Assembly (NCBI GenBank): GCA_002321395.1
Contig: DCMK01000019.1
Span: forward strand, 1,091-17,380
Direction: 5' to 3'
DNA: 16,290 nt
Source: Caryophanales bacterium UBA1624
GTDB taxonomy: Bacteria; Bacillota_I; Bacilli_A; RFN20; CAG-826
Of this stretch, positions 1 through 6,907 are shown piece by piece; the stretch's first letter is position 1, and every line of letters starts with the position of its first letter. A model generated the notes under the pieces. The model saw only the letters and a list, made by a program, of their open reading frames with translations, had not been told where the DNA came from and made no database searches. The position numbers and the translations under genes were made by a program.

Positions 1-658
1 GGGGGATTTCGATGCCTTTTTCGCGGAGCATCGACTGCAGCTCAAGGAAGGTGAGGCAGGCATCGACCGTCCCGAAGGAGGAATCCGCCTCCTGCTTTTT
101 GGCGATGCAGGGGGAGAAGAAGACGACGGAGCATCCGGGATGCTCCCGCTTCAGCAGTTTGGCGTGGGCTTCCATGGGGGAAGGGGCTTCGGCCAAATAG
201 GGAAGGGCTTCGGGGCAATGCTTTTGGATGAGCAGGTTGACCGAAGGGCAGCAGGAGGAGATCAGGACGTCCTTTTCCCCCGTGGCCAGAATCTGTTGGT
301 AACGATCCTTGACGAGCTTGGCCCCCCGGGCGGTTTCCTCCACCCCGGAGAAACCAAGCGCTTTGAGGGCTTCCTCCATGCCGGCAAGCCCAGCCCCGGG
401 GAAAGAAGATAGGAAGCTTGGGGCCAAGGAGGCATAGCAATCCCCCCGCTTCAGCAAGGAAAAGGCGAGCTCGACGTCGCTGCGGATCTGCGGGCAGGCT
501 TGCGGGCAGACCGAAAAGCAATTCCCGCAGTAGATGCAGGAATTCGGCAGGATCTTGGCCTGCCCCTCCGAAAAGGAGATGGCCTTCACCGGGCAGAAGC
601 GGATGCATTTGTAGCAGCTCCGGCAATCGTTTTCCGCGTTCTTCAAAACGTCGTTCAT
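1..658 (-). CDS. [FeFe]-hydrogenase-like iron-sulfur protein, C-terminus beyond the window
   Basis: The first 219 residues are open from ATG 658 to the left edge. Seen: two ferredoxin-type 4Fe-4S motifs (C12, C15, C18, C22 and C41, C44, C47, C51). They are followed by a hydrogenase large-subunit domain with the L1 motif SSCCPS (C136, C137) and the L2 motif SPCIAKKQE (C184, K187/K188, E190). The third H-cluster motif would lie outside the window. The start is fixed by the Shine-Dalgarno GGAGGAG at 662-668. From family knowledge, the SCCPxVNLL and SPMxAHxxLL wording and the short N-terminus resemble clostridial proteins encoded next to SpoIIE-type phosphatases, considered sensory or regulatory rather than the bulk H2-producing enzyme. 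The usual Met of L2 (MPC) is Ser here. It is the last visible gene of the rex-adhE operon, after a small [2Fe-2S] ferredoxin. Hydrogenase-fold identity is firm; a sensory role is inference. Confidence 0.85.
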   Translation of the reverse strand, partial: MNDVLKNAENDCRSCYKCIRFCPVKAISFSEGQAKILPNSCIYCGNCFSVCPQACPQIRSDVELAFSLLKRGDCYASLAPSFLSSFPGAGLAGMEEALKALGFSGVEETARGAKLVKDRYQQILATGEKDVLISSCCPSVNLLIQKHCPEALPYLAEAPSPMEAHAKLLKREHPGCSVVFFSPCIAKKQEADSSFGTVDACLTFLELQSMLREKGIEIP

Positions 659-673
659 CTTCTCCTCCGACAA

Positions 674-700
674 AGAGGCCCCCCGAAAACGGGGGGCTCT
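674..700 (-). terminator. GC-rich intercistronic hairpin, possible attenuator
   Basis: A stem of eight uninterrupted pairs, mostly GC (678-685 with 690-697), has an AAAA loop (UUUU in the transcript). Three more pairs extend it beyond a one-base bulge (674-676 with 698-700). It fills the gap between the ferredoxin stop codon (707-709) and the Shine-Dalgarno of the hydrogenase-like gene (662-668). Only three T follow the stem on the minus strand, so it is a weak terminator at best. It could lower read-through, stabilise the upstream mRNA, or affect ribosome access. Confidence 0.5.
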
Positions 701-706
701 GCTGAA

Positions 707-964
707 CTAGCCCAATTTGGGGAGGACTTCCTCCTCCAAGAACGAAGGCACTTTCTCCGGGGTGAGGCCCGGGACGATCTTCCCGTCCACGGACACGCTG
801 ACCCCATCGTGGCCGCATTGGCCAAGGCAAAAGGCGGCCTTCAGCTCGACTTTTCCTTCCAGCCCGCGGGAGGAAATCTCCTCCTTCAAGGCCGAAATGA
901 CTTCCCGGGAGCCCTTCAAATGGCAAGAGCTCCCGACGCAAATGGCAAGTTCAATCTGATCCAT
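707..964 (-). CDS. Thioredoxin-like [2Fe-2S] ferredoxin (NuoE/HydC-type small subunit)
   Basis: An 85-aa protein consisting of the thioredoxin-like ferredoxin domain alone. The four cluster ligands are visible in the family spacing: C9 and C14 (CVGSSC) and C46 and C50 (CLGQC). The fold is that of the C-terminal part of NuoE/HydC subunits; the N-terminal helical part of full NuoE is missing, so it is a stand-alone electron carrier or adaptor. Its ATG overlaps the adhE stop codon by one base (TGATG), with AAAGGGA just upstream, which indicates translational coupling to adhE. The next gene is a [FeFe]-hydrogenase-like protein, its most likely electron partner (inference). Confidence 0.9.
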   Translation of the reverse strand: MDQIELAICVGSSCHLKGSREVISALKEEISSRGLEGKVELKAAFCLGQCGHDGVSVSVDGKIVPGLTPEKVPSFLEEEVLPKLG

Positions 965-3609
965 CAGTTCCCTTTATAGGCGTCTTTCATGATCTGGACC
1001 ATGTCCTCGACCATGGGCTCGCGGGGATTGCACGGGGTGCATTGGTCCTCGTAGGCCAGATACGCCAACTCCTCTAGGTGGTCATTATAGTTCTTTTCGT
1101 CGGGGATAATCGACTGGAAGTTCATGTCCATGCCGATTTCCTTGCCTAGCGCCAAGACGGCGTCGGCGAGGTTCTTGGTCCCCTCTTCCGGGGTGTCGGC
1201 TTTGATGCCGAGGGCGCGGCAGATGTTCTGGTACTTCCTGTCGCACTGGTACTCCTCGTACTTCGGCCACAGGGCAAGCTTGGTCGGCTGAGTGCCGTTA
1301 TAGCGGATGACGTGGGGCAAAAGGATGCCGCAGGTTTGGCCGTGGATGGTGTGGAACTCGCCGCCCATCTTGTGGGCGAGGGAGTGGACCAAGCCCAAGA
1401 AGGAGTTGGCGAAGGCCATGCCGGCGATGGTGGCGGCGTTGTGCATCTTCTCCCTGGCCTTGAGGTCATGGGCGCCGTCTTTGACCGCGCGGGGCAGATA
1501 CTCGAAGACGAGCTGGATCGCCTCAAGGCAAAGCCCGTCGGTGAAGTCGCTCGCCATGACCGAGGTATAGGCCTCGATGGCGTGGGTCAGCACGTCCATG
1601 CCCGTATAGGCGGTGGACCGGGGCGGGATGTTGGTGGTGAACTCAGGGTCGACGATGGCGATGGAGGGGGTCAAGGAATAGTCGGTCAGAGGATATTTCT
1701 TGAGGTTGGCTTTGTCGGAGATGACGGCGAAGGGGGAGACCTCGCTCCCGGTGCCGGAGGTGGTCGGGATGCAGATCAGCTTGCTCTTCCTGCCGAGCTC
1801 GGGATATTTGAACGCCCTCTTGCGGATGTCCATGAACTTCTGCTTGAGGTCGTTGAAATCGACTTCGGGGTGCTCATAGAAGATCCACATGCCTTTGGCG
1901 GCGTCCATGGCGGAGCCTCCGCCCAAGGCGATGATGGTGTCGGGCTGGAATTCCTTCATCAGCTCGACGCCTTTGCGGACGGTGGAGATGTCCGGATCGG
2001 GCTCGACCTCGTCGAAGAGCTGATAGGTGACCGGATTGCGGCGAAGGGCGAGCTGGTCGGTGATCTTCTTCAGGAACCCGAGCTGGACCATGGAGTGGTC
2101 GGTGACGATGAAGACCTTATCCACGTCTTTGGCCGATTTCAGGTATTGGATGGAATTGCGCTCGAAGTAGATTTTCTGCGGAACCTTGAACCATTGCATG
2201 GTGTTTCTCCTCTTCCCCACTTTCTTGATGTTCAGCAAGTTGATCGCCGAGATGTTGCCCGCGACGGAGTTATGGCCATAAGAGCCGCAGCCCAGGGTGA
2301 GCGAGGGCAAGAAGGAGTTGTAGACGTTGCCGATCCCGCCGAAGGTGGAAGGCGAATTCCAGACGATGCGGATGGCTTTGACTTTGTCCCCGAAGGCGTC
2401 GGACATGGATTGCTCTTTGCAGTGGATGGCCGCGGTATGCCCAAGCCCGCCGAATTCGAGCATGGCCTCGCACTTTTCGAATCCCTCTTTGGCGCCTTTG
2501 ACTTTGTATACGGCCAGCACCGGGGAAAGCTTTTCCCGGGACATCGGCTCGCTGGGTCCGACTTCCTTGACTTCGGCGGCGATGATCTGGCAGCCGTCGG
2601 GGATCTCGAACCCGGCGTTCTTGGCGATGTTTTTGGCGCTCATGCCGGCGACGGCCGGGTTGAGTTTGGCATTCTCCACTCCGGCTTCGCCTTTGCTGAC
2701 GCCGAACATGAACTTCTCCAGTTTGCGGATCTCTTCTTCCTTAGCGAAGTAGACGCGGTATTTCTGGAAGAGGGCTTTGGCCTCCTCATAGATCGGCTCA
2801 TCGATGAACACCGCGGACTCGGAGGCGCAGATCATGCCGTTGTCGAAGGCTTTGGACAAGACGACGTCGTTGACGGTCTGGGGGAGGTCGGCGGAGCGGT
2901 CGATGTAGCAGGGAACGTTCCCGGCCCCGACGCCCAAGGCGGGCTTGCCGCAGCTATAGGCGGCTTTGACCATGGCGTTGCCTCCGGTGGCCAAGATGGT
3001 GGCCACGCCGGGATGGTTCATCAAAGCCGAGGTCGCTTCCATCGAGCCGTGCTCAATCCATTGGATGCAGTTTTTGGGGGCGCCGGCGGAGACGGCGGCC
3101 TCAAGCATCACCTGCGCCGCTTCCTTCGAGCAATGGAAGGAAGAGGGGTGGAAGGAAAAGATGATCGGGTTGCGCGTCTTGATGGCGATCAGCGATTTGA
3201 AGATGACGGTCGAGGTCGGGTTAGTAACCGGGGTGATGCCGGCCACGACCCCGACGGGCTCGGCGATCTCAGTGATGCCGGTCACCGGGTCGTCGGAGAT
3301 GATGCCGACGGTTTTGGTGTGGCGCATGTTGTTGACCACGTATTCGCAGGCGAAGAGGTTCTTGGTGGCTTTGTCCTCGAACACCCCGCGGTGGGTCTCC
3401 TCGATGGCGTGGCGGGCGAGGATGCCATGGTGGTCAAGCCCGGCGACGGACATCTTGGCGACGATGTAATCGATTTTCTCCTGGTCAAAGGAAGCGAATT
3501 CGTCCAAGGCTTTCAGCCCCTTCTGGACCAATTCGTCCACTTCCTTGTTCGCGGCGTCTTTCTTGGCCTGGATTTCCTCTGGGGTCAAGGTTTTCTTAGC
3601 TTCTGCCAT
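964..3609 (-). CDS. adhE: Bifunctional acetaldehyde-CoA/alcohol dehydrogenase AdhE
   Basis: This 881-aa cytoplasmic enzyme reduces acetyl-CoA to acetaldehyde and then ethanol, oxidising two NADH. Full length for the family. The N-terminal aldehyde dehydrogenase domain (about 15-450) carries the catalytic cysteine C261 in MICASESAVF. The C-terminal iron-dependent alcohol dehydrogenase domain (about 470-875) has the NAD-binding GGGSAMDAAK (563-572) and iron ligands D672, H676, H742 and H756, placed by comparison with E. coli AdhE. Start ATG 3609 is preceded by AGGAGGG inside the end of rex. It lies 2 nt after the rex stop and overlaps the following ferredoxin gene by one base, so rex, adhE and ferredoxin form one operon. 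Control by Rex according to NADH/NAD+ is well known for adhE in Firmicutes and fits here. AdhE often assembles into spirosome filaments; that is family knowledge. Confidence 0.98.
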   Translation of the reverse strand: MAEAKKTLTPEEIQAKKDAANKEVDELVQKGLKALDEFASFDQEKIDYIVAKMSVAGLDHHGILARHAIEETHRGVFEDKATKNLFACEYVVNNMRHTKTVGIISDDPVTGITEIAEPVGVVAGITPVTNPTSTVIFKSLIAIKTRNPIIFSFHPSSFHCSKEAAQVMLEAAVSAGAPKNCIQWIEHGSMEATSALMNHPGVATILATGGNAMVKAAYSCGKPALGVGAGNVPCYIDRSADLPQTVNDVVLSKAFDNGMICASESAVFIDEPIYEEAKALFQKYRVYFAKEEEIRKLEKFMFGVSKGEAGVENAKLNPAVAGMSAKNIAKNAGFEIPDGCQIIAAEVKEVGPSEPMSREKLSPVLAVYKVKGAKEGFEKCEAMLEFGGLGHTAAIHCKEQSMSDAFGDKVKAIRIVWNSPSTFGGIGNVYNSFLPSLTLGCGSYGHNSVAGNISAINLLNIKKVGKRRNTMQWFKVPQKIYFERNSIQYLKSAKDVDKVFIVTDHSMVQLGFLKKITDQLALRRNPVTYQLFDEVEPDPDISTVRKGVELMKEFQPDTIIALGGGSAMDAAKGMWIFYEHPEVDFNDLKQKFMDIRKRAFKYPELGRKSKLICIPTTSGTGSEVSPFAVISDKANLKKYPLTDYSLTPSIAIVDPEFTTNIPPRSTAYTGMDVLTHAIEAYTSVMASDFTDGLCLEAIQLVFEYLPRAVKDGAHDLKAREKMHNAATIAGMAFANSFLGLVHSLAHKMGGEFHTIHGQTCGILLPHVIRYNGTQPTKLALWPKYEEYQCDRKYQNICRALGIKADTPEEGTKNLADAVLALGKEIGMDMNFQSIIPDEKNYNDHLEELAYLAYEDQCTPCNPREPMVEDMVQIMKDAYKGN

Positions 3610-3611
3610 TG

Positions 3612-4256
3612 TTATTTTCCCTCCTTGGCAAGTTCGACGTTGAGCCGGTGGCTGAGCACGGCCAGCGAAGAAGCGAGATTGACGTTTTCGACGACGATGC
3701 CCTCTTTCGTCTCCAGCTGGACCGGGGCGAAGTTCCAGATGGCCCTGGCCCCGCTTTCGACGGCCAGGTCGCAGACCCGCTGCGCGTGGGGCGCGGGGAC
3801 GGTCAGGATAGCGATGTTGGCGTTCAATTGGCCCATCAGCTCCGGAAGGCGCTCGATGGAGAAGACCATCTTCCCCCCGACGGTTTTCCCGATCAGATTC
3901 GGGTCGGCGTCGAAGGCGGCGAGGATTTCAAGCCCCATCTCCTGGAACGCGGGGAAGTTCAGAAGGGCCGATCCCAGGTGGCCGCATCCGATCAGCACGG
4001 CGCTGGCCGCGTCGTGGTAGCCGAGGAAGGATTCCAGATCCTCCACCAGCTGCTTGACGCTTCTGCCCTTCTTGGGGCGTCCGGCTTCCAAGGAGACTGC
4101 TTGGAGGTCTTTCCTCACCTGCTCCTCGCTATAGCCGAGCTTCGAGGCGATGCGGGGAGAGGAGACGAACTCCACCCCATCGCCAAGAAGCTCTTTGAAG
4201 TACTTCAAGTAGATCGGATAACGCCCCAACTGGTTGTTCGAGAATCGATTGATCAT
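3612..4256 (-). CDS. rex: Redox-sensing transcriptional repressor Rex, divergent type
   Basis: This 214-aa repressor senses the NADH/NAD+ ratio and normally controls fermentation genes. Seen: an N-terminal winged helix (about 10-80, recognition helix region EEQVRKDL at 44-51) and a Rossmann domain with GCGHLG at 90-95 for NADH. ATG 4256 was chosen over an in-frame upstream ATG (4322) because AAAGGAG sits just before it and the product starts like other Rex proteins (MINRF..QLGRYPIYL). The longer reading would also begin upstream of the proposed transcription start. The usual YFGxFGxRGxGY stretch between HTH and Rossmann domain is replaced by AVSLEAGRPKKGRSV, a variant I recall from clostridial Rex paralogues; its operator may therefore differ from TTGTGAA-N4-TTCACAA. 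It is the first gene of the operon and probably autoregulated. Confidence 0.93.
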   Translation of the reverse strand: MINRFSNNQLGRYPIYLKYFKELLGDGVEFVSSPRIASKLGYSEEQVRKDLQAVSLEAGRPKKGRSVKQLVEDLESFLGYHDAASAVLIGCGHLGSALLNFPAFQEMGLEILAAFDADPNLIGKTVGGKMVFSIERLPELMGQLNANIAILTVPAPHAQRVCDLAVESGARAIWNFAPVQLETKEGIVVENVNLASSLAVLSHRLNVELAKEGK

Positions 4257-4281
4257 CGCCTTAGCTCCTTTCGCTAATCCT

Positions 4282-4294
4282 TTACCGAATGAAA
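4282..4294 (-). promoter_or_regulatory. Operator-like box overlapping the rex -10 and start region
   Basis: TTACCGAATGAAA on the plus strand is an exact inverted copy of 4369-4381, 74 nt away. It spans the end of the proposed -10 box and the expected transcription start of rex, where a bound repressor would block RNA polymerase. Binding by Rex itself is inference. Confidence 0.45.
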
Positions 4295-4322
4295 TACTAG
4301 GCGTTGGAATAAACAAAATCAA
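4294..4322 (-). promoter_or_regulatory. Sigma-A type promoter of the rex-adhE operon
   Basis: On the minus strand a -35 TTGATT (4317-4322) is separated by 17 nt from a -10 TAGTAT (4294-4299). Both match the consensus at four of six positions with ideal spacing. Transcription would start near 4287, about 30 nt upstream of the rex ATG. Confidence 0.6.
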
Positions 4323-4361
4323 TGAAAAGGTATTTTATTACCGTTTTACTCATTCACCTGT

Positions 4362-4381
4362 TTACCGGTTTCATTCGGTAA
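4362..4381. promoter_or_regulatory. Palindromic operator candidate TTACCG-N8-CGGTAA
   Basis: A perfect 6-8-6 dyad centred about 84 nt upstream of the proposed rex start. The TTACCG hexamer occurs again at 4282 and 4338, so four copies (three forward, one reverse) lie within 100 bp. It is probably a transcription factor site; the factor could be the divergent Rex or another regulator. Confidence 0.45.
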
Positions 4382-4419
4382 GAAGGTAAATTGATATTTC
4401 GCCGCTTTCATCGATGGTT

Positions 4420-4437
4420 TTTGTAAGGGGTTACAAA
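4420..4437. promoter_or_regulatory. Perfect 7-4-7 dyad TTTGTAA-GGGG-TTACAAA
   Basis: Length and geometry equal the classical 18-bp Rex operator (7-bp arms, 4-bp spacer). The arms share TT...AA but differ at the central GT positions from TTGTGAA/TTGTTAA. It lies about 140 nt upstream of the proposed rex start, so it would act from a distance or serve a promoter not recognised here. Confidence 0.4.
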
Positions 4438-4442
4438 GAAAA

Positions 4443-4456
4443 TGGAAGCGCTTACG
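4443..4456. promoter_or_regulatory. cre-like site (CcpA target candidate)
   Basis: TGGAAGCGCTTACG matches 12 of 14 positions of the catabolite-responsive consensus TGWAANCGNTNWCA, including the central CG and its flanking AAN. Located upstream of the rex promoter region, it would link the fermentation operon to sugar availability if the organism has CcpA. Confidence 0.45.
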
Positions 4457-4528
4457 ATGCGAAATTTTCATGCAATCTCTCTTTGATTCTATTTTTCATT
4501 GACGTTTTTTTGCACATTTTATTAGCAA

Positions 4529-4555
4529 GAAAAAAGCGGCCCGTGTTGGGCCGCT
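4529..4555 (-). terminator. Rho-independent terminator of the 700-aa surface protein gene
   Basis: A perfect 8-bp stem AGCGGCCC/GGGCCGCT (4535-4542 with 4548-4555) has a 5-nt loop and is followed on the minus strand by six T. It lies 16 nt after the stop codon of the 4572-6674 gene and separates it from the rex operon. Confidence 0.9.
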
Positions 4556-4571
4556 AGGTTCTAGAAGGAGA

Positions 4572-6674
4572 TCAGTTGTGCTTCTTGGCGAAGAAGAGGA
4601 GCCCACCCAAAGATAGAGCCACCGCCGCAATCGAGACGACGGCCATGGCGCCGGTGGAAGCCCATTCGGCGGTCTTGCTGCTGAAGGGCGCGTTGTTGAG
4701 GTTCAGCTTGGCGGAGATCCCGCTGTTGGCGAGCCAATACTCATAGATGGCTTTGTCCGCAGCGTAGGCGCTATCCTCATCGAAGAGCTTCTTCGCTTCT
4801 TCGGACATGGCGTTATAGGCATCGAGGGCACGCTGGGCTTTGGCCTTGCAGGTATCCCCTTCTGCCGGAGCTCCCTTATAAGGGGTGATGTTGGCGGCAA
4901 TGAAGGAGTCGACTTCCTTGGCGCCGGTTTTGTAATAGGAGCAGCCCGTGTCGATGACGAGCTCTAATTTTCCATTGTAGATTACTTTCACGCCGATAAT
5001 GTCGTAGGCGACATCCTTCTTGAAACTCCCGAAGGTTTTCGCAATCTGAGAAACCAAGGCGCCTTTGATATAAACAACAAAGGAGGTTTTTCCATCGGCC
5101 AACAAGAATTTGACTTCAACGTTTTTCGTGCCGGAAAGAGTTTTGTCCTCTTGGCAAACAGCTCCTGTCGCAGACATCAAGGATCCCACGGATTCGTATT
5201 TGGGAGCGTTCTCGGCAGTCAGCTCAACCGGAATGATTTCCTCTTTGATCGAATCGTCTTTTGTCGCAGAGGGATTCGTCAACTCCGTCAAACCATTATG
5301 TATCTTAAGTTCTCCGCTGGCTTTGACTCCGTCGCCAAGCTTCAAAGAGGCGAGCTCCTCGCCTTTGGTATACAGCATAATCCCATACCCCTTCGACTGG
5401 ATGAAAACGCTCTTGTCTTCGATGGCGGAGACGGTTCCGACGGTGGAAACCATCATTCCTTCTTTTAGGTTGCCGGGGTAATTTGTGCCATCGGGGGAAA
5501 GCAGCTCGGAAATGGCGAACTCGTTGTCGATGGTGAAATGAAGGGTCTGAAGGATGGTGGAATCGGCTTTGGAAGCGGCGGAAACGGAATAGCCGCCTTC
5601 TTTGTTTCCATATTGGTTGATGGTCAAAAGACCCGTTTCGGAAACGGATGCGATGGAAGCATCACTGACGGTCCAAACCACTTCCTGGGAGCAGGATTCC
5701 GGAGCAACGGAGGCAGAGAGCTGAATGGAAGAGCCAAGTTTCAAAGCGGCATTGTCCTCAAAGCCCGTGATAGCAACGGAAGTCGGGGCAACAGAAACCG
5801 TGATAGTTCCAGTGCAGGAAGCGACTTCGTTTCCGGTAGAATCTTTGGCGGTCACTTTGTAGGCGGTTTTCCCCGCATTGTCCCCTGCCAGGATTTCGAC
5901 GCCGGTTTTGTCTTCTTTGACTGTGATAACGGCGACATTTTCGTCTTCGGCGGCAGCTTCGAAGAGAGCGCCTTCCGGAAGATTCTTTGCTTTAAATGCA
6001 AACTCGGCGGTTTCGCCTGTTTTGAGGGTTATGTCTGCTTCGCCATCGATGGCGAGGGAAGGCTCAGTCGACTCTTCACCGGCAACAAACAAAACCTTGG
6101 ACAATTGAACGAAACCGTTGCCGGAGCCTTTTTTGCAGTCAAATGAAATCCTGTAGAAAAGGTCAGTGGCAGGATTTGCAATTTCTAGCGTTCCCACGCC
6201 TGTAGTCAAACTCGTTAATGCAACCTTATCACCCCAAGTTTTATTATCCGAAGAGGTTTCGAGATAGATAGAGTTTACGAACGATGCGTCGATCTCGTCA
6301 ATTGTAAGAGCAACTTTGGAAACGGGTATACTGAGCGCGCTTTTTGTGACAATGGTTGCAATCCCAGCCGTTTTTTTGTTCCCACAGCGCACGTATGTCC
6401 AGTTATTATTGAAAGAATTGTTGTTAAATTTCGAAAGAGTAAACAAATAAGACCCGTCAGCAGTCTTCGCGTCCCAAGAGTCCGTGTATCCGGATACGTT
6501 TTTCAAGCTTGTTTCCTTTGAAAAAGTCAAAGCAATGTCTTTGCTTTGCTCATCCGCCGCTTTGATTAATGTAGCATCCCCGTTGAAGACATTGGCCGCG
6601 CCGACCGCGGCGAGGGTTCCAAACGACATGGCTAAGGTAGCCAGTCCAAGAAGAAGGATCGATTTCTTTTTCAT
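4572..6674 (-). CDS. Surface protein with Ig-like and OB-like domains and a C-terminal anchor
   Basis: A 700-aa exported protein. Signal peptide at 1-27 (cleavage near AAVGAA) or up to AA40. Residues 45-200 form a beta-rich discoidin-like module (YVRCGN, IYLETSSDNKTW). Residues 205-295 and 296-382 look like two Ig-like modules; the second has the BIG2 pattern (VTWxVSD..IASVSETGLLT type). Residues 386-583 read as an OB-fold-like pair (VGTVSAIEDKSVFIQSKGYGIMLY, GVKVIYNGKLELVI) of the kind found with secreted nucleases. Residues 586-655 are a helical tail. The end is WASTGAM, a hydrophobic segment (676-695) and KKHN, resembling a degenerate sortase signal or a simple membrane anchor. RBS AAAGGAG, its own terminator, and the next upstream gene is a nuclease lipoprotein. 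The N-terminal module is markedly AT-richer than its neighbours. Function unknown; nucleic acid or glycan binding is possible. Confidence 0.8.
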   Translation of the reverse strand: MKKKSILLLGLATLAMSFGTLAAVGAANVFNGDATLIKAADEQSKDIALTFSKETSLKNVSGYTDSWDAKTADGSYLFTLSKFNNNSFNNNWTYVRCGNKKTAGIATIVTKSALSIPVSKVALTIDEIDASFVNSIYLETSSDNKTWGDKVALTSLTTGVGTLEIANPATDLFYRISFDCKKGSGNGFVQLSKVLFVAGEESTEPSLAIDGEADITLKTGETAEFAFKAKNLPEGALFEAAAEDENVAVITVKEDKTGVEILAGDNAGKTAYKVTAKDSTGNEVASCTGTITVSVAPTSVAITGFEDNAALKLGSSIQLSASVAPESCSQEVVWTVSDASIASVSETGLLTINQYGNKEGGYSVSAASKADSTILQTLHFTIDNEFAISELLSPDGTNYPGNLKEGMMVSTVGTVSAIEDKSVFIQSKGYGIMLYTKGEELASLKLGDGVKASGELKIHNGLTELTNPSATKDDSIKEEIIPVELTAENAPKYESVGSLMSATGAVCQEDKTLSGTKNVEVKFLLADGKTSFVVYIKGALVSQIAKTFGSFKKDVAYDIIGVKVIYNGKLELVIDTGCSYYKTGAKEVDSFIAANITPYKGAPAEGDTCKAKAQRALDAYNAMSEEAKKLFDEDSAYAADKAIYEYWLANSGISAKLNLNNAPFSSKTAEWASTGAMAVVSIAAVALSLGGLLFFAKKHN

Positions 6675-6827
6675 TTTTTCTCCTTTTTCGGGGCGAAGAA
6701 ACGCTGAAAAGGCCTAGGCCTTCTGCCGATGTCTAGCATTTTCCGCACCTTTTGTTTTCACGGTTGCATTTTAGTCAATCAAAGCGCGTTTATCCACGAG
6801 GAAAGCGCCTTAAAAAGGGGTTTGGCG

Positions 6828-6886
6828 AAAAAAAGACGGCCCCATCGGGATTTCCGTTTTGATGAAAGCGGTTACCAAGGGCCGTC
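6828..6886 (-). terminator. Terminator with unusually long loop after the endonuclease gene
   Basis: An 8-bp stem GACGGCCC/GGGCCGTC (6835-6842 with 6879-6886) is followed on the minus strand by seven T. The loop is 36 nt and can fold further (for example CCG/CGG arms), so this could be a branched terminator. It lies just downstream of the stop codon at 6908. The rest of the 233-bp gap up to the 700-aa gene shows only a weak extended -10 candidate (TGCTAGACA on the minus strand). Confidence 0.7.
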
Positions 6887-6907
6887 GTTTGTAAAATCAA
6901 CAGGCGT

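Noticed and set aside
42..941. A 299-codon minus-strand frame across the hydrogenase-like and ferredoxin genes
   Set aside because: It runs in a different frame through both well-supported genes and the hairpin; the product is Arg/Gly/Pro-rich and has no recognisable motif.
1312..4020. A 902-codon open frame on the plus strand opposite adhE and rex
   Set aside because: Shadow of GC-rich coding sequence: Gly/Asp/Val-rich low-complexity product, no family match, and the opposite strand encodes unmistakable AdhE and Rex.
4499..4527. Plus-strand promoter-like TTGACG with AT-rich spacer
   Set aside because: The -10 is poor and no plus-strand gene follows; the next gene is on the minus strand.
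6781..6810. Repeated AAAGCGC pair upstream of the 700-aa gene
   Set aside because: The two copies are direct repeats with imperfect pairing; no promoter or operator layout could be supported.
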